Below, one piece after another: positions 6,475 to 13,712 of a stretch of 16,382 nt of DNA. Under the pieces are notes generated by a model. It was not told where the DNA came from. It did no database searches and worked only from the letters and a program-made list of their open reading frames with translations. The stretch is taken from positions 1 to 16,382 of the forward strand of contig JAGWZT010000014.1 of NCBI GenBank assembly GCA_018971925.1, read 5' to 3'. Source of the DNA: Lysobacteraceae bacterium (GTDB lineage Bacteria; Pseudomonadota; Gammaproteobacteria; Xanthomonadales; Rhodanobacteraceae). Every line of letters starts with the position of its first letter. Positions within the stretch are counted from its first letter, which is position 1. The position numbers and the translations under genes are program-made.

Positions 6475-7707
6475 ATGCAAATCCAGCCCATCGTCGCCGC
6501 GCTTCGCCACCACAAGGCCGGCACCGTACTGATCGCACTGCAGATCGCGTTGACCCTGGCGATCGTGTGCAACGCGCTGTTCATCATCCACCAGCGCGTC
6601 GCGCACCTTTCCGAGCCTACCGGTGTCGACGAGGCCAACCTGTTCGTGATCGTCAACCAATGGGCGGATCAGTCGTCCGGAGAACAGATCGACGCACAAA
6701 TGCAGGCCGATCTCGCCACGCTCCGTCGGCTACCGGGCGTGCGCGATGCGACGGCATCCAATGCGTATCCGCTGCTCGGCGGCGGCTGGGACGATCTCAT
6801 CATGATGAAGCCCGATCAGGTACAGAAGACCACCGATGCCTCGGTGTATTTCGGCGACCAGCACTTCATTGACACGCTGGGCGTGAAGCTGATCGCCGGA
6901 CGCAATTTCCGCGCAGATGAGATCGCGCCAATGAAGCCGCGGGACTCCTCGACACCGCCGGTGGTGATCGTGACCAAGGCGCTGGCCGACAAGCTCTATC
7001 CGGACGGCTCGGCGCTGGGCAAGTCCTTTTACGCCATGAGTGCGACGCCGACCACAATCATCGGCATCGTCGAACGATTGCAGCGGTCGGAAGTCGATAC
7101 GTGGTCGGCGCCCTTTGCGTATCAGGCGCTGATATGGCCGCGACGCCTGGACGGTTCGTTTGGCACCTACTACATCGTGCACGCAAGGCCGGGTGAGGTC
7201 GCTGAAGTCATGCACCACGCGCCCAAGGCGTTGTATGCACAAGACCGCATGCGCATCATCGATCCCAAGGACGGTGTTCTGAGTTTCGCCGAAATCCGCC
7301 ATCGCGCCTACGACAGCGATCGCGGCACCGCGATCCTGATGGGCATCATCTGCGCGGTGCTGCTGGTGATCACGGGTGCGGGCATCATCGGACTCACCAG
7401 TTTCTGGGTCGGCCAGCGCCGCAAGCAGATCGGCATCCGCCGCGCATTGGGCGCGACCCGGCGCGACATCCTGCGCTATTTTCAGACCGAGAACCTGCTG
7501 ATCGCCGGTGCCGGCGTGGTGCTGGGTGCGATCCTCGCGGTCGGCCTGAACCTCTGGATGATGCTGCAACTCGCGATGGACCGGATGCCGCTGGCGTACG
7601 TGCTGGTCGGAATCATCGTGCTGCTGTTGCTGGGGCAGGGCGCGGTCTTCGCGCCGGCGCGTCGTGCGTCGCGCGTGTCGCCGGTGGAAGCGACGAGGAG
7701 CGTGTGA
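6475..7707 (+). CDS. FtsX/MacB-like ABC permease, type B, pair 1
   Basis: This 410-aa permease has four predicted helices (about 16-38, 285-311, 340-362 and 372-393) with the periplasmic domain between the first two. The ATPase-contact segment is GQRRKQIGIRRALGATRRDI (313-332). Periplasmic signatures shared with other type B proteins include TGVDEANLF (49-57), YFGDQ (125-129), AGRNF (141-145) and ALADKLYPDGSALGK (169-183). Unlike type A it keeps no cysteine pair in the periplasmic region. The start has GAGGG (6461-6465), overlapping the A1 stop codon. The 12-bp gap suggests coupled translation with A1. Its last 100 residues are nearly identical to those of B2 (9408-10670). Confidence 0.93.
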   Translation: MQIQPIVAALRHHKAGTVLIALQIALTLAIVCNALFIIHQRVAHLSEPTGVDEANLFVIVNQWADQSSGEQIDAQMQADLATLRRLPGVRDATASNAYPLLGGGWDDLIMMKPDQVQKTTDASVYFGDQHFIDTLGVKLIAGRNFRADEIAPMKPRDSSTPPVVIVTKALADKLYPDGSALGKSFYAMSATPTTIIGIVERLQRSEVDTWSAPFAYQALIWPRRLDGSFGTYYIVHARPGEVAEVMHHAPKALYAQDRMRIIDPKDGVLSFAEIRHRAYDSDRGTAILMGIICAVLLVITGAGIIGLTSFWVGQRRKQIGIRRALGATRRDILRYFQTENLLIAGAGVVLGAILAVGLNLWMMLQLAMDRMPLAYVLVGIIVLLLLGQGAVFAPARRASRVSPVEATRSV

Positions 7708-7717
7708 CATTGCCGTT

Positions 7718-7832
7718 CCCCTCTCCCTTCGGGAGAGGGTGCCGTGAAGCGGCGGGTGAGGGTTCGGGCTGGCGAGAAATATCGCGCACGACCGAACCCT
7801 CACCCCCAACCCCTCTCCCGAAGGGAGAGGGG
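7718..7832. repeat. Composite inverted repeat, CCCTCTCCC family, between pairs 1 and 2
   Basis: A 115-bp palindromic element. Both ends are hairpins (CCCTCTCCC-TTC-GGGAGAGGG starting at 7719, and CCCCTCTCCC with GGGAGAGGGG ending at 7832). Inner arms GGGTGAGGGTTCGG (7754-7767) and CCGAACCCTCACCC (7792-7805) are perfect complements, so the whole unit can fold into one long cruciform or several hairpins. It fills nearly all the gap between B1 and A2. Its right end is purine-rich and lies just upstream of the A2 start region, so it may act as or mask a ribosome binding site. It looks like a non-autonomous mobile palindrome. Confidence 0.8.
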
Positions 7833-7854
7833 AGACATGAAGAAGGTGGATGAA

Positions 7855-9180
7855 ATGTTTGCCTACTATCTCGATCTCGCGTTGCGCAGCCTGAAGCGCA
7901 ACAAGGCGCTCACAGGGCTGATGATCATCACCATTGGCTTCGGCGTGGCCGCGTCGATGACGACATGGTCGGTGTTCCGCGCGGTGTCGGGCGATCCGAT
8001 TCCGTGGAAATCCTCGAAGTTGTTTGTGCCGCAGATCGACAACTGGGGCCCGGCCGGGCATGGCCCCAAGGACACCAGCAAAGAGCCGCCGGATGCAATG
8101 GATTACACCGACGCGATCGCGCTGATGCGCGACCATCGCGCGAAGTACCAGTCCGCGATGTATCAGGTCGGTGCGGCCGTGACCCCGCAGCGGGTGGGCC
8201 AGCATCCGATCACCGCGATCGGCGAAGCGGTCTACAGCGAGTTCTTCCCGATGCTGGATGTGCCGTTCAAATACGGCAGCGGCTGGAGCGCGGCGGACGA
8301 CGATCATCGCGCGCAGGTCGCGGTGATCAGCAGCCACCTCAATGACAAGGCGTTCGGTGGCGGCGACAGCGTGGGCAAGACGCTGAACGTCGATGGCCAC
8401 GAGTACCGTGTGGTCGGCGTGCTCGGTGACTGGCATCCGCAGCCGCAGTTCTACGACGTGGTCAACACCGGCGGCTTCAGCGAAGGCGGCGGCAACATCT
8501 TCGTTCCGTTCACCACTGCCATCGCCAACAGCATGAACAACAACGGCAACACCAATTGCGTCGATGCACCCAAGGAACCGGGCTTCGTCGGGCTGCAGCA
8601 TTCCGAGTGCGTGTGGATCGCGTTCATGGTGCAACTCGACGACGCGGCCGCCGTGCAGCAGTACAAGCAATACCTGGACAACTACGCAGCCGTCCAACAG
8701 CAGGCGGGGCGCTTCACTTGGTCGCCCAACAATCGTTTGCGCGGATTGATGGACTGGCTGGACCATGAGCACGTGGTGCCGTCGGACACCAAGATTTCGC
8801 TGTACGTGGCGCTTGGATTGTTGCTGGTGTGCCTCGTGAATACCGCCGGACTGCTGCTGGCGAAGTTCCTGCGACGCGCCAGCGAGATCGGCGTGCGTCG
8901 CGCGCTGGGCGCGTCGCGTCGCGAGATCTACACGCAGTTCCTGATCGAGTCGGGCATGGTCGGCGTTGCCGGCGGGGTGCTGGGACTGGCGTTGACCGGT
9001 CTCGGCATCAGCGGCGTCAGTTGGGTGCTGCCGCGCGACATCGCCGCGCTGGCACATCTGGACGTTTCGTTGCTGATCACCACGCTCGCCGTCGCGATCG
9101 TTGCAACGATGCTGGCGGGCCTCTACCCCACGATGCGCGCGGCGGCGGTGCAGCCAGCGTGGCAGTTGAAGTCGAATTGA
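7855..9180 (+). CDS. FtsX/MacB-like ABC permease, type A, pair 2
   Basis: This 441-aa type A permease has helix 1 at about 18-42, a periplasmic domain to about 312, and three C-terminal helices (about 314-337, 365-390 and 404-424). The ATPase-contact segment is RRASEIGVRRALGASRREI (340-358). It is closest to A1: both have VSGxPIPxKS and PQIDxWGP after helix 1. The cysteine pair is C235 and C252, with more residues between the two than in A3 or A4. Two starts are possible. ATG 7855 gives the MFAYYLDLA start shared by all type A proteins and has AGGTGG 5 bp upstream. ATG 7837 adds MKKVDE and uses the purine-rich end of the repeat as its binding site. I chose 7855 by homology with the paralogues. 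The B2 partner follows after a 227-bp repeat-filled gap. Confidence 0.92.
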   Translation: MFAYYLDLALRSLKRNKALTGLMIITIGFGVAASMTTWSVFRAVSGDPIPWKSSKLFVPQIDNWGPAGHGPKDTSKEPPDAMDYTDAIALMRDHRAKYQSAMYQVGAAVTPQRVGQHPITAIGEAVYSEFFPMLDVPFKYGSGWSAADDDHRAQVAVISSHLNDKAFGGGDSVGKTLNVDGHEYRVVGVLGDWHPQPQFYDVVNTGGFSEGGGNIFVPFTTAIANSMNNNGNTNCVDAPKEPGFVGLQHSECVWIAFMVQLDDAAAVQQYKQYLDNYAAVQQQAGRFTWSPNNRLRGLMDWLDHEHVVPSDTKISLYVALGLLLVCLVNTAGLLLAKFLRRASEIGVRRALGASRREIYTQFLIESGMVGVAGGVLGLALTGLGISGVSWVLPRDIAALAHLDVSLLITTLAVAIVATMLAGLYPTMRAAAVQPAWQLKSN

Positions 9181-9225
9181 GCAGCTGAGCGCATGCAGAT
9201 GCGGCCCGACACCAACAAACGTTTC

Positions 9226-9387
9226 GCCATTCCGGGGCCATCGCCCGCTCCATCGGCGACGGAACCCGACTGCGTTGGCAGGATTGCCAACGCGAACGCC
9301 GCAGGCGGCGCGCAGCGCGAGTCAATCGGTCTGAACCCGCTCGCAAACCAATTCCGGGTTCTGCGCTTCGCGCAACCCCGGAATGAC
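9226..9387. repeat. 162-bp palindromic element, GTCATTCCGG family, long form
   Basis: The element is bounded by GCCATTCCGGGG (9226-9237) and CCCCGGAATGAC (9376-9387), complementary except for one base. Inside is a hairpin with a 9-bp stem, GCGTTGGCA (9272-9280) and TGCCAACGC (9285-9293). The section from about 9259 to 9330 reappears in reverse orientation at about 10767-10857. It fills the 227-bp gap between A2 and B2. The flanks 9181-9225 hold nothing recognisable, and 9388-9407 carries the B2 ribosome binding site (GTGAGGA). Confidence 0.78.
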
Positions 9388-9407
9388 AAAGAAGTGAGGA
9401 CGCCAAC

Positions 9408-10670
9408 ATGACACTCCATCCCATCCTCGCGGCGCTGAAGAAACACAAGGCCGGCGTCACCCTGATCACGCTGCAGATCGCGCTGACGCTGGCGATCGTG
9501 TGCAACGCGGTGTTCATCATCGGCCAGCGCGTCGAACGGGTGCATCGGCCGACCGGCATCGACGAGCAGAACCTGTTCCTGATCCAACAGGCCTATGTGG
9601 GGGCGCCGACGGGCGACGATGCGGCGTCGATCGAGAAACTCGACGCGATGCAACGCAGCGACCTCGCCACCCTGCGCGGCTTGCCCGACGTGGAGGCGGT
9701 GGCGGCCATCAACTCGCTGCCGCTGCTGCAATCGTCGTGGACGGGTGGCGTCGGCCTGAAGCCCGACCAGCAGCACAGCACCGAGCACGCCGCCTACTAT
9801 TTCGGCGACGACCAGATGCTGAATACGCTGGGCCTGCAACTGGTCGCGGGCCGCAACTTCACTTCCAGCGAAATCAGCAACCGCGGCTTCCGCGGCGTCG
9901 GCGAGCCGCCGATGGTGATCGTCACCAAGGCGCTCGCCGACAAGCTGTTTCCGAAGGGCGACGCACTGGGCAAGACCGTCTATCTCGACGGGCTGGCGAT
10001 ACCGAGCACGATCATCGGCGTGGTGGAGCGCATGCAGATTCCGGCCGCCGGAGGGTGGGGCGACAGTTTCGCGTGGAACTCGGTGCTGCAACCGATACGC
10101 CTCGATGCGAACTACACCCGCACCGCAGTGCGCGCGAGGCCGGGGCGCCTGGACGCTGCGATGCGCGAGGCGCGCGAGGGACTCTTCAACGCCAACCCGA
10201 TGCGCGTACTCGAGAACCAGCCGGACATCGGCATCGGCATCATGCCGTTCTCCGAAATTCGTGCGCGTGCGTACCGCGCCGATATCGGCATGGCCGTCCT
10301 GATGGGTGTGATCTGCCTGATCCTGCTGTGCGTCACCGCCGCAGGCATCGTGGGCCTCACCAGTTTCTGGGTGGGCCAGCGGCGCAAGCAGATCGGCATC
10401 CGCCGCGCGCTGGGCGCGACCCGCAACGACATCCTGCGTTACTTCCAGACCGAGAACCTGCTGATCGCGGGCGCGGGCGTGGTGCTGGGCGCGATCCTGG
10501 CGGTGGGGCTGAACCTCTGGATGATGAAACAGTTCGCGATGGACCGGATGTCGCTGCTGTACGTGCTGGTCGGAATCGTCGTCCTGATGCTGCTGGGGCA
10601 GGGCGCGGTATTCGCGCCGGCAAGGCGCGCCTCGCGGGTGTCACCGGTGGAGGCGACGCGGAGCGTGTGA
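9408..10670 (+). CDS. FtsX/MacB-like ABC permease, type B, pair 2
   Basis: This 420-aa type B permease is the closest relative of B1. Helix 1 spans about 16-38, the periplasmic domain runs to about 293, and three C-terminal helices follow. Shared signatures are TGIDEQNLF (49-57), YFGDDQ (131-136), AGRNF (147-151), and ALADKLFPKGDALGK (175-189). The ATPase-contact segment GQRRKQIGIRRALGATRNDI (323-342) differs from B1 by one residue. From that segment to the C-terminus B1 and B2 differ at only about seven of some 100 positions, while the periplasmic domains are clearly diverged. It starts at ATG 9408 with GTGAGGA about 9 bp upstream. It is separated from A2 by an inserted repeat, so tight coupling with A2 has been lost, unlike pairs 1 and 3. 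Confidence 0.93.
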   Translation: MTLHPILAALKKHKAGVTLITLQIALTLAIVCNAVFIIGQRVERVHRPTGIDEQNLFLIQQAYVGAPTGDDAASIEKLDAMQRSDLATLRGLPDVEAVAAINSLPLLQSSWTGGVGLKPDQQHSTEHAAYYFGDDQMLNTLGLQLVAGRNFTSSEISNRGFRGVGEPPMVIVTKALADKLFPKGDALGKTVYLDGLAIPSTIIGVVERMQIPAAGGWGDSFAWNSVLQPIRLDANYTRTAVRARPGRLDAAMREAREGLFNANPMRVLENQPDIGIGIMPFSEIRARAYRADIGMAVLMGVICLILLCVTAAGIVGLTSFWVGQRRKQIGIRRALGATRNDILRYFQTENLLIAGAGVVLGAILAVGLNLWMMKQFAMDRMSLLYVLVGIVVLMLLGQGAVFAPARRASRVSPVEATRSV

Positions 10671-10700
10671 TGCGCATACAGCACGGCAGCTCCATCCTTT

Positions 10701-10880
10701 GTCATTCCGGGGGTACCCGCAGCTTCATCGCGGGTAGAACCCGGAATCGGTCTTGTCCGGCTCAGAAACCGATTGACTCGCGCCATCCCTGGCGCACGCG
10801 CTGCGCGCCGCCTTCGGCGTTCGCGTTTGCGCTCCTGCAAACGCAGTCGGGTTCCGCACTTTGCGCGGCTCCGGAATGAC
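10701..10880. repeat. 180-bp palindromic element, inverted copy of the one at 9226-9387
   Basis: Ends are GTCATTCCGG (10701-10710) and CCGGAATGAC (10871-10880), perfect complements. Read on the minus strand, 10767-10857 closely matches 9259-9330, including the internal hairpin, here GCGTTTGC (10823-10830) and GCAAACGC (10837-10844). Compared with the other copy, a stem G-C pair is replaced by T-A on both sides. This copy also carries an extra small hairpin, GCGCCA (10780-10785) with TGGCGC (10790-10795), and a 7-bp stem TACCCGC (10714-10720) with GCGGGTA (10730-10736). It fills the gap between pairs 2 and 3. Confidence 0.8.
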
Positions 10881-10902
10881 GAGCAAAAAATCAGGAGCCA
10901 AC

Positions 10903-12228
10903 ATGTTCGCGTACTACCTCGACCTTGCCATCCGCAGCCTCAAGCGCAACCCCATGCTCACCTTTCTGATGGTGCTGGCCATTGCCATCGGTATCGGCGC
11001 GTCGATGACCACGCTGACGGTGATGCACATCCTTTCGGGCGACCCGCTGCCGGGCAAAAGCGCGCGCATTTTTTATCCGCAGGTGGATCCCACTCCGGCC
11101 GATTGGTACAACCCGAGGCATCCGCTCGAAGTGATGGACGACCGCTCGGCACTGGATCTGTGGGCAGCGCATCGGGCCGATCGCCAGGCACTCATCGTGC
11201 AAAGCCCTGTGAAAGTGAGTGCGCCTGGCGTGGACCGTCCACCGCTGATGCTGACGCTGCTGGCCACCACCTCGGACTTCTTCCCGATGTTCGAGGTGCC
11301 GTTCGAGTACGGCGGCGCGTGGACGCCTTCAGATGAAACGGGCCATGCGCGTGTCGCGGTGATTTCGTCCGACCTCAACGACAAGTTGTTCGGTGGCAAG
11401 AACAGCGTGGGCAAGACCATGCGCCTGAAGGACAGCGACGTGCGCATCGTGGGCGTGCTGAAGCCGTGGCGGCCCACGCCGCTGTTCTACGATGCGGAAG
11501 GAGGCTTCACCGGAAACGGTTACGACACGAGCTATTACGCCAAGCCGGAGGACGTATTCATGCCGTTCCAGAGTGCGCTGGAAGTCAATGACGGCAATTT
11601 CTTCCAGTTCACCTGTTGGGGCAACGGACCATCGGTTCCGGGGCACCTGGAGGGCTCGCCGTGCCTTTGGGTCGCGCTGTGGGTTGAGCTGGACGGTCCG
11701 GCCAAGGTCGCCGGCTACCGCGCGTTCCTCAAGCACTACGCCGAGCAGCAAAAGGCGCTCGGGCGTTTCGCCAACACCGACACGCGCATGCTGGATTTGA
11801 TGCAGCGGCTGGATTATGCACAGGTGATTCCGAAGAACGTGCGACTGCAAACCTGGCTGGCGTTCGCGTTCCTTGCCATCTGCCTGTTCAACACGGTGGG
11901 CTTGCTGCTGGCGAAATTCCTGCGCCGCGCCGGCGAGATCGGTGTGCGTCGCGCGCTGGGGGCCTCGCGGCGCTCGGTGTTCGCACAGTGCCTGACCGAA
12001 GCCGGACTGATCGGTTTCATCGGGGGCGTCGGTGGCTGGGCGCTGACGCTGCTCGGCCTGTGGTTGGTGCGCCGGCAACAGACTCCGTACTCCGATCTCG
12101 TGCAGATGGATGTGTCGATGTTCGTGGTCACCTTCGTGCTGGCGGTTGTGGTGAGTTTGCTTGCGGGTGCGTTGCCCGCGCTGCGCGCCAGTCGCATCGC
12201 ACCGGCCCTGCAACTCAAGACACTGTAA
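10903..12228 (+). CDS. FtsX/MacB-like ABC permease, type A, pair 3
   Basis: This 441-aa type A permease begins MFAYYLDLAIRSLKRN. Helix 1 spans about 18-42. The periplasmic domain reaches about 312 and includes DFFPMFEVPF (125-134) and KLFGGKNSVGK (161-171). Three helices follow (about 315-337, 364-388 and 403-424). The ATPase-contact segment is RRAGEIGVRRALGASRRSV (341-359). After helix 1 it reads LSGDPLPGKSARIF, nearly the same as A4 and unlike A1/A2. The cysteine pair is C238 and C254. ATG 10903 was chosen over an in-frame upstream start because of CAGGAGCC just before it and alignment with the other type A proteins; the upstream residues are encoded by the repeat. B3 begins 11 bp after its stop codon. 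Confidence 0.93.
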   Translation: MFAYYLDLAIRSLKRNPMLTFLMVLAIAIGIGASMTTLTVMHILSGDPLPGKSARIFYPQVDPTPADWYNPRHPLEVMDDRSALDLWAAHRADRQALIVQSPVKVSAPGVDRPPLMLTLLATTSDFFPMFEVPFEYGGAWTPSDETGHARVAVISSDLNDKLFGGKNSVGKTMRLKDSDVRIVGVLKPWRPTPLFYDAEGGFTGNGYDTSYYAKPEDVFMPFQSALEVNDGNFFQFTCWGNGPSVPGHLEGSPCLWVALWVELDGPAKVAGYRAFLKHYAEQQKALGRFANTDTRMLDLMQRLDYAQVIPKNVRLQTWLAFAFLAICLFNTVGLLLAKFLRRAGEIGVRRALGASRRSVFAQCLTEAGLIGFIGGVGGWALTLLGLWLVRRQQTPYSDLVQMDVSMFVVTFVLAVVVSLLAGALPALRASRIAPALQLKTL

Positions 12229-12239
12229 GGGTGACCGAC

Positions 12240-13460
12240 ATGCAAATCCGCCCCATCCTTGCCGCGCTGAAAAAACACAAGCTCGCAACTTTCCTCATCG
12301 CGATGGAAATCGCGCTGGCCTGTGCGGTACTGGTGAACGCGGTGTTCCTGATTGCCAGCCGCCTGTCGGCGATGCACATCAACAGCGGCGTGGATGAGGC
12401 CTCGCTCGGCACGATCGTGGTCACGGGATTCGACCCGAAGCAGGCGACCGATCTGAATGCGCGCATGATCGCGGGCCTCGGGGCGATTTCCGGGGTCGAA
12501 TCGGTGCATGCAATCAGCTCGGTGCCGTTCGGGCCGCAATGGGGCGTATCCGGCATGACGCTTGATCAGGCCGGCAAGCAGCCGGGAGCCGTGGTCGAGT
12601 TTTACGACGGCAATCCGGGCACCCCGGAAGCGCTGGGGCTGAAGCTGGTGGCCGGCCATTTGCCGTCGGCCGATGATTATCAACCCTTGCAGGGCCAGGA
12701 CTATTTCCCGGCATCGTCACGCGTGCTGGTCACGCGCTCGTTGGCCGAGAAACTGTGGCCGGGCGAAAACCCCCTGGGCAAGCAGTTCTGGGCCGCCAAG
12801 TGGCAGTTCCGCGTGATCGGCGTCGTGGCGAACCTGTCGGTGTCGCAGTACACCGAGAACGGCGAACATGGCGCGGAGTGGTGCGTATTCGTGCCGGTGC
12901 AGGCAAGTGGCCAGCTTGCCGGCACTTACCTGATCCGCGCCAAGCCCCGGGATCTGGAACGCGTGATGACCCAGGCGCGCGCCGCCGTTGCAAAGATCGC
13001 GCCGGACGTGGTGCTCGATTATGCCAACAGCCGCACCATCGACTATTTGCGTGAGCGCTTTTTCAGGAATGACCGCGCGATGGCGGGCCTGCTGGTGGGC
13101 GTGATCGTGGCGCTGCTGGGCGTCACCGCATTCGGGATCGTGGGGCTGGCGAGTTTCTGGGTCGCGCAACGGCGCAAGCAGATCGGCATCCGCCGCGCGC
13201 TCGGTGCCACGCGCGTGGACATCTTGCGCTACTTCCAGACCGAGAACTTCCTGATCGTCACGTTCGGAATCGTGCTGGGCATCGTGCTGGCGGTCGCTGT
13301 CAACCTTGCTCTGATGAAGTGGTTCGAAGTCTCGCGCTTGCCGCTGTGGTACCTGCCGGTCGGCGCGGTGGTGTTGTGGCTGCTCGGGCAGCTTGCGGTG
13401 CTGGCGCCGGCGCTGCGCGCGGCGGCGGTGCCGCCGGTGGTGGCGACGCGGAGCGTGTGA
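12240..13460 (+). CDS. FtsX/MacB-like ABC permease, type B, pair 3
   Basis: This 406-aa type B permease begins MQIRPILAALKKHK with helix 1 at about 16-38. The periplasmic domain runs to about 278 and has SGVDEASLG (49-57), LKLVAGH (134-140) and SLAEKLWPGENPLGKQFW (167-184). The ATPase-contact segment is AQRRKQIGIRRALGATRVDI (309-328). The motifs ALACAVLVNAVF in helix 1 and LWPxxNxLGK are shared with B4 rather than with B1/B2, and so is the C-terminal LRAAxVPPVVATR. The start has AAGGGTGA upstream, overlapping the A3 stop region, and the gap to A3 is 11 bp, so translation is probably coupled. The frame stays open upstream inside A3, but those codons are a shadow of A3. Confidence 0.93.
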   Translation: MQIRPILAALKKHKLATFLIAMEIALACAVLVNAVFLIASRLSAMHINSGVDEASLGTIVVTGFDPKQATDLNARMIAGLGAISGVESVHAISSVPFGPQWGVSGMTLDQAGKQPGAVVEFYDGNPGTPEALGLKLVAGHLPSADDYQPLQGQDYFPASSRVLVTRSLAEKLWPGENPLGKQFWAAKWQFRVIGVVANLSVSQYTENGEHGAEWCVFVPVQASGQLAGTYLIRAKPRDLERVMTQARAAVAKIAPDVVLDYANSRTIDYLRERFFRNDRAMAGLLVGVIVALLGVTAFGIVGLASFWVAQRRKQIGIRRALGATRVDILRYFQTENFLIVTFGIVLGIVLAVAVNLALMKWFEVSRLPLWYLPVGAVVLWLLGQLAVLAPALRAAAVPPVVATRSV

Positions 13461-13473
13461 TGCTGCTGTTTCA

Positions 13474-13691
13474 TTCTCCCTCCGGGAGAAGGTGCCCCGA
13501 CTACGGCCGATGGGATCGGCCGTGAACGGCGCAAGCCGGCCCGAAGGGCGAGCGCCATGGATGGCGCGAGTAAGGGGCGGATGAGGGTACGCCACTTGCG
13601 TGATACCTGCGCAAGAGCCGAACCCTCACCCGGCGCTTCGCGCAAAAGAAGAAGCGGCGTTGCACGCCCCCTCTCCCGCAGGGATAGGGGA
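13474..13691. repeat. Composite palindromic element between pairs 3 and 4
   Basis: This is a chain of hairpins: TTCTCCC-TCC-GGGAGAA (13474-13490), ACGGCCGAT-GGG-ATCGGCCGT (13503-13523, 9-bp stem) and GCGCCAT-GG-ATGGCGC (13552-13567). It continues with ATGAGGGTA...GAACCCTCACC and ends at a CCCCTCTCCCGCAGGGATAG region (13667-13691). The ends and the inner GAGGGT/ACCCTC arms link it to the element at 7718-7832, but it carries extra internal modules. The first 58 bases recur exactly at 16325-16382. It fills the 252-bp gap between B3 and A4 apart from the A4 ribosome binding site. Confidence 0.78.
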
Positions 13692-13712
13692 GCTGAATCA
13701 GGAGACGATTGA

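Noticed and set aside
4459..6699. 746-codon open frame on the minus strand across the ATPase and first permease
   Set aside because: Its His/Arg/Gln-rich composition is a high-GC antisense shadow of well-supported plus-strand genes.
6730..9057. 775-codon open frame on the minus strand across B1 and A2
   Set aside because: Same reason: low-complexity composition, no family, and fully antisense to conserved permeases and a palindromic repeat.
7718..10880. Regularly placed palindromic repeats as a CRISPR array
   Set aside because: The repeats are long, differ from one another, lie kilobases apart between genes and have no uniform short spacers or cas genes.
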